Shown in pieces: positions 25,598-27,122 of a stretch of DNA of 27,122 nucleotides. Each line of letters starts with the position of its first letter. Position 1 is the stretch's first letter. The notes beneath the pieces are model-generated. The model was given only the letters and a program-made list of their open reading frames with translations. It had not been told where the DNA came from and did no database searches. Source of the stretch: Verrucomicrobiaceae bacterium (lineage in GTDB: Bacteria > Verrucomicrobiota > Verrucomicrobiae > Verrucomicrobiales > Akkermansiaceae); contig CANBTO010000010.1 in NCBI GenBank assembly GCA_947372405.1, positions 1-27,122 of the forward strand, in the 5' to 3' direction. A program made the translations under genes and the position numbers.

Positions 25598-26899
25598 TCA
25601 CCCGCGCTCCGGCCTTTTACCGTGCTTGCGGGCGGAGTTTTTCACGGCAGCGGGAATGATTTGCCCCCCGGACCCTCCGGTCTTCCTCGCCTCGCGCTCG
25701 CGGGTGCGTTTCCGCCAGTCCCGGCGCGGCGGGGATTCACCGGGTCTGTAGGGAGGCACTGGAGCGTGGTAGTTGAAGCCCTTGAGACGCTTCTTCGGCA
25801 GGCGCAGGGTGATGGTGAGCTCGAGAATGCCTAACAGGTTGAGGTCCTCCTCGGGCACGAAACTGATCGCCTCGCCCTTGGCCTCCGCCCGGCCGGTGCG
25901 GCCGATGCGATGGATGTAGTCCTCCGGATTGACCGGGAAATCGTAGTTCACCACCTGTGTGACGCCGTCGATGTCGATGCCGCGAGCGACGATGTCCGTG
26001 GCGACGAGCACCTGGATCTTGCCATCCTTGAAATCCTGCAGCGCCTTGAGCCGTTGATCCTGCGAGCGGCTTGAGTGCAGCCGCGCCACCATCACGCGCG
26101 AGGCCTGGAGAAACTCCGTCAGTCGATTCGCGCCATCCTTCATGCGGACGAAGACCAGCACGCGCTTGAATCCGGGCTGGCGCAGCAGCTCAAGCAGCAG
26201 TGCGTTCTTGAGATGCGCTGGCACTTCGTAAACGCACTGGTCCACCGTGTCCGCGGGGTTGGTCCGGTTTCCGATCTGCACGAGCTTCGGCTGGTATTGG
26301 AAGCGGCGCGCGAGGGACTCGACCTCTTTGGGAAACGTGGCGGAAAACATCAGCGTCTGCCGGCGTTTCGGCAGCCCGCCGACGATCTTCTCGATGTCCG
26401 GCAGAAAACCCATGTGCAACATGCGGTCCGCCTCGTCGAGCACCAGCATGTCGAGAGCGCTGAAATCCAGCACCCGGCGGTCGATCAGATCGATCAGCCT
26501 GCCCGGCGTGGCGACGATGATGTGGACGCCCTTGTGCGCCGCCTTGATCTGGGTCGCCTCCTCCACCCCGCCAAAGATGGCCGCCACGCGCACAGGCAGG
26601 CCGTCGCCATAGGCCCGAATGTTTTCCATGATCTGGACGACCAGCTCGCGGGTGGGCGCGAGCACCAGCACCCGGGTGCGACGTGGCTGGTCCGGTCGGT
26701 GTGAGAGCAGCAGGTGATGAAGCATCGGCAGCACGAAGGCCGCGGTCTTGCCGGTGCCGGTCTGCGCGATGGCGATCAGGTCCTTGCCCTGCATCACCTT
26801 CGGGATGGCGGCCACCTGCACCGGAGTAGGACGGGTGTAGCCCGCCCTCCGGATGGCGCGGAGAATCTCGTTTCCGAGTCCGAATTTGCTGAACGGCAT
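25598..26899 (-). CDS. DEAD-box ATP-dependent RNA helicase, RhlE-like
   Basis: 433 residues with all helicase motifs in order: Q motif (PTPVQ, 24-28), I AQTGTGKT (45-52), Ia PTRELVVQI (82-90), Ib TPGRL (131-135), II DEAD (155-158), III SAT (186-188), V ARGIDID and VI HRIGRTGR. The C-terminal ~55 residues are basic and proline-rich (YRPGESPPRRDWRKR..., GKRPERG), an RNA-binding tail usual for RhlE-type enzymes. The protein unwinds RNA duplexes in ribosome assembly or mRNA turnover. No Shine-Dalgarno is seen before ATG 26899. A long stem-loop lies 80-130 bases upstream, possibly in or near its leader. Confidence 0.96.
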   Translation of the reverse strand: MPFSKFGLGNEILRAIRRAGYTRPTPVQVAAIPKVMQGKDLIAIAQTGTGKTAAFVLPMLHHLLLSHRPDQPRRTRVLVLAPTRELVVQIMENIRAYGDGLPVRVAAIFGGVEEATQIKAAHKGVHIIVATPGRLIDLIDRRVLDFSALDMLVLDEADRMLHMGFLPDIEKIVGGLPKRRQTLMFSATFPKEVESLARRFQYQPKLVQIGNRTNPADTVDQCVYEVPAHLKNALLLELLRQPGFKRVLVFVRMKDGANRLTEFLQASRVMVARLHSSRSQDQRLKALQDFKDGKIQVLVATDIVARGIDIDGVTQVVNYDFPVNPEDYIHRIGRTGRAEAKGEAISFVPEEDLNLLGILELTITLRLPKKRLKGFNYHAPVPPYRPGESPPRRDWRKRTREREARKTGGSGGQIIPAAVKNSARKHGKRPERG

Positions 26900-26980
26900 G
26901 CGCGCAGCCTAGCCCGCCCTGACGGCCGGTGGCACGGATATAAATTCCAAAATGATGGGTGCCGATCCACAGGCACACGA

Positions 26981-27029
26981 TGCCAAAGGAAAAGGACCAC
27001 TGGAAAACCAGCAGTCCTTCTCTTTGGCA
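26981..27029. other. Long imperfect stem-loop between two minus-strand genes
   Basis: TGCCAAAG (26981-26988) pairs with CTTTGGCA (27022-27029). Inside are AGGAC/GTCCT and CTGG/CCAG, closed by an AAAA tetraloop. There is no T-run on either side, so it is not a standard Rho-independent terminator. It may end the upstream EF-hand transcript, protect its 3' end, or act in the helicase leader. Confidence 0.75.
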
Positions 27030-27048
27030 CCACGTCCGGAATGGACGG

Positions 27049-27122
27049 TCATTTGTTGCCCTTGTGCTTCTTGCCGCATTTTTTCTTCAGCGTGGCGAGC
27101 TCGGTCTTATCGAGTTGCCCGT
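27049..27122 (-). CDS. C-terminal end of a probable EF-hand protein (5' part outside window)
   Basis: The minus-strand frame ending in TGA (27051-27049) reads GQLDKTELATLKKKCGKKHK and then GNK. 'G-x-L-D-K-T-E-L' is the second half of an EF-hand loop with Glu at position 12, followed by a basic, single-Cys tail. Only 23 codons are visible, so the call is tentative. Confidence 0.6.
   Translation of the reverse strand, partial: GQLDKTELATLKKKCGKKHKGNK

Noticed and set aside
24758..25834. Long plus-strand open frame (358 codons) opposite ThuA and the helicase end
   Set aside because: It is antisense to two clear genes, has no recognisable domain, and its residue pattern is the usual reverse-frame shadow of GC-rich coding sequence.

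Overview
The window looks like a chromosomal segment of a Verrucomicrobiota bacterium (probably Verrucomicrobiales, Luteolibacter- or Haloferula-like). This is judged from high GC (about 60 % by eye), many Sec-secreted proteins of planctomycete/verrucomicrobial type (DUF6288, ThuA, sialate O-acetylesterase, prenyltransferase-like repeat protein) and the gene order. The assignment is inference; no database search was possible.

Region 1 (1-17664, all minus strand) is one long, tightly packed operon read from right to left: MoxR AAA+ ATPase, DUF58 protein, a secreted beta-rich NPCBM-like protein, a BatA/vWA membrane protein, a second vWA membrane protein with a GATase1-like domain, a DUF4175-like membrane protein, a secreted helical protein, a secreted prenyltransferase/squalene-oxidase-repeat protein, a secreted PQQ-type beta-propeller protein, and a PDZ/DUF6288 protein that runs off the left edge. 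Most junctions are 4-base ATGA/GTGA stop-start overlaps or gaps of 3-4 bases, so the proteins are probably made in fixed proportion. MoxR + DUF58 + vWA + BatA is a known chaperone-like membrane module. The large set of exported partners is the least understood part of the window.

Region 2 (17665-21593, plus strand) starts at a divergent promoter region. It encodes a secreted sialate O-acetylesterase and a secreted right-handed beta-helix protein (possibly GH141-like), a small glycan-degradation pair.

Region 3 (21673-23274, minus strand) is a gene graveyard. It holds the C-terminal part of another sialate O-acetylesterase with a nonsense codon, fused out of frame to the N-terminal part of a Gfo/Idh/MocA oxidoreductase. 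The oxidoreductase start still overlaps the stop of what looks like the tail of a GH43-like enzyme. Beyond this lies unassigned sequence with a 12-bp tandem repeat.

Region 4 (23275-27122, minus strand) holds ordinary small units: a MerR-like regulator with an unusual phased repeat upstream, tRNA-Lys(CTT) with a strong terminator, a secreted EF-hand protein, a ThuA-domain protein, a RhlE-like DEAD-box helicase, a long stem-loop, and the end of a second probable EF-hand gene cut by the right edge.
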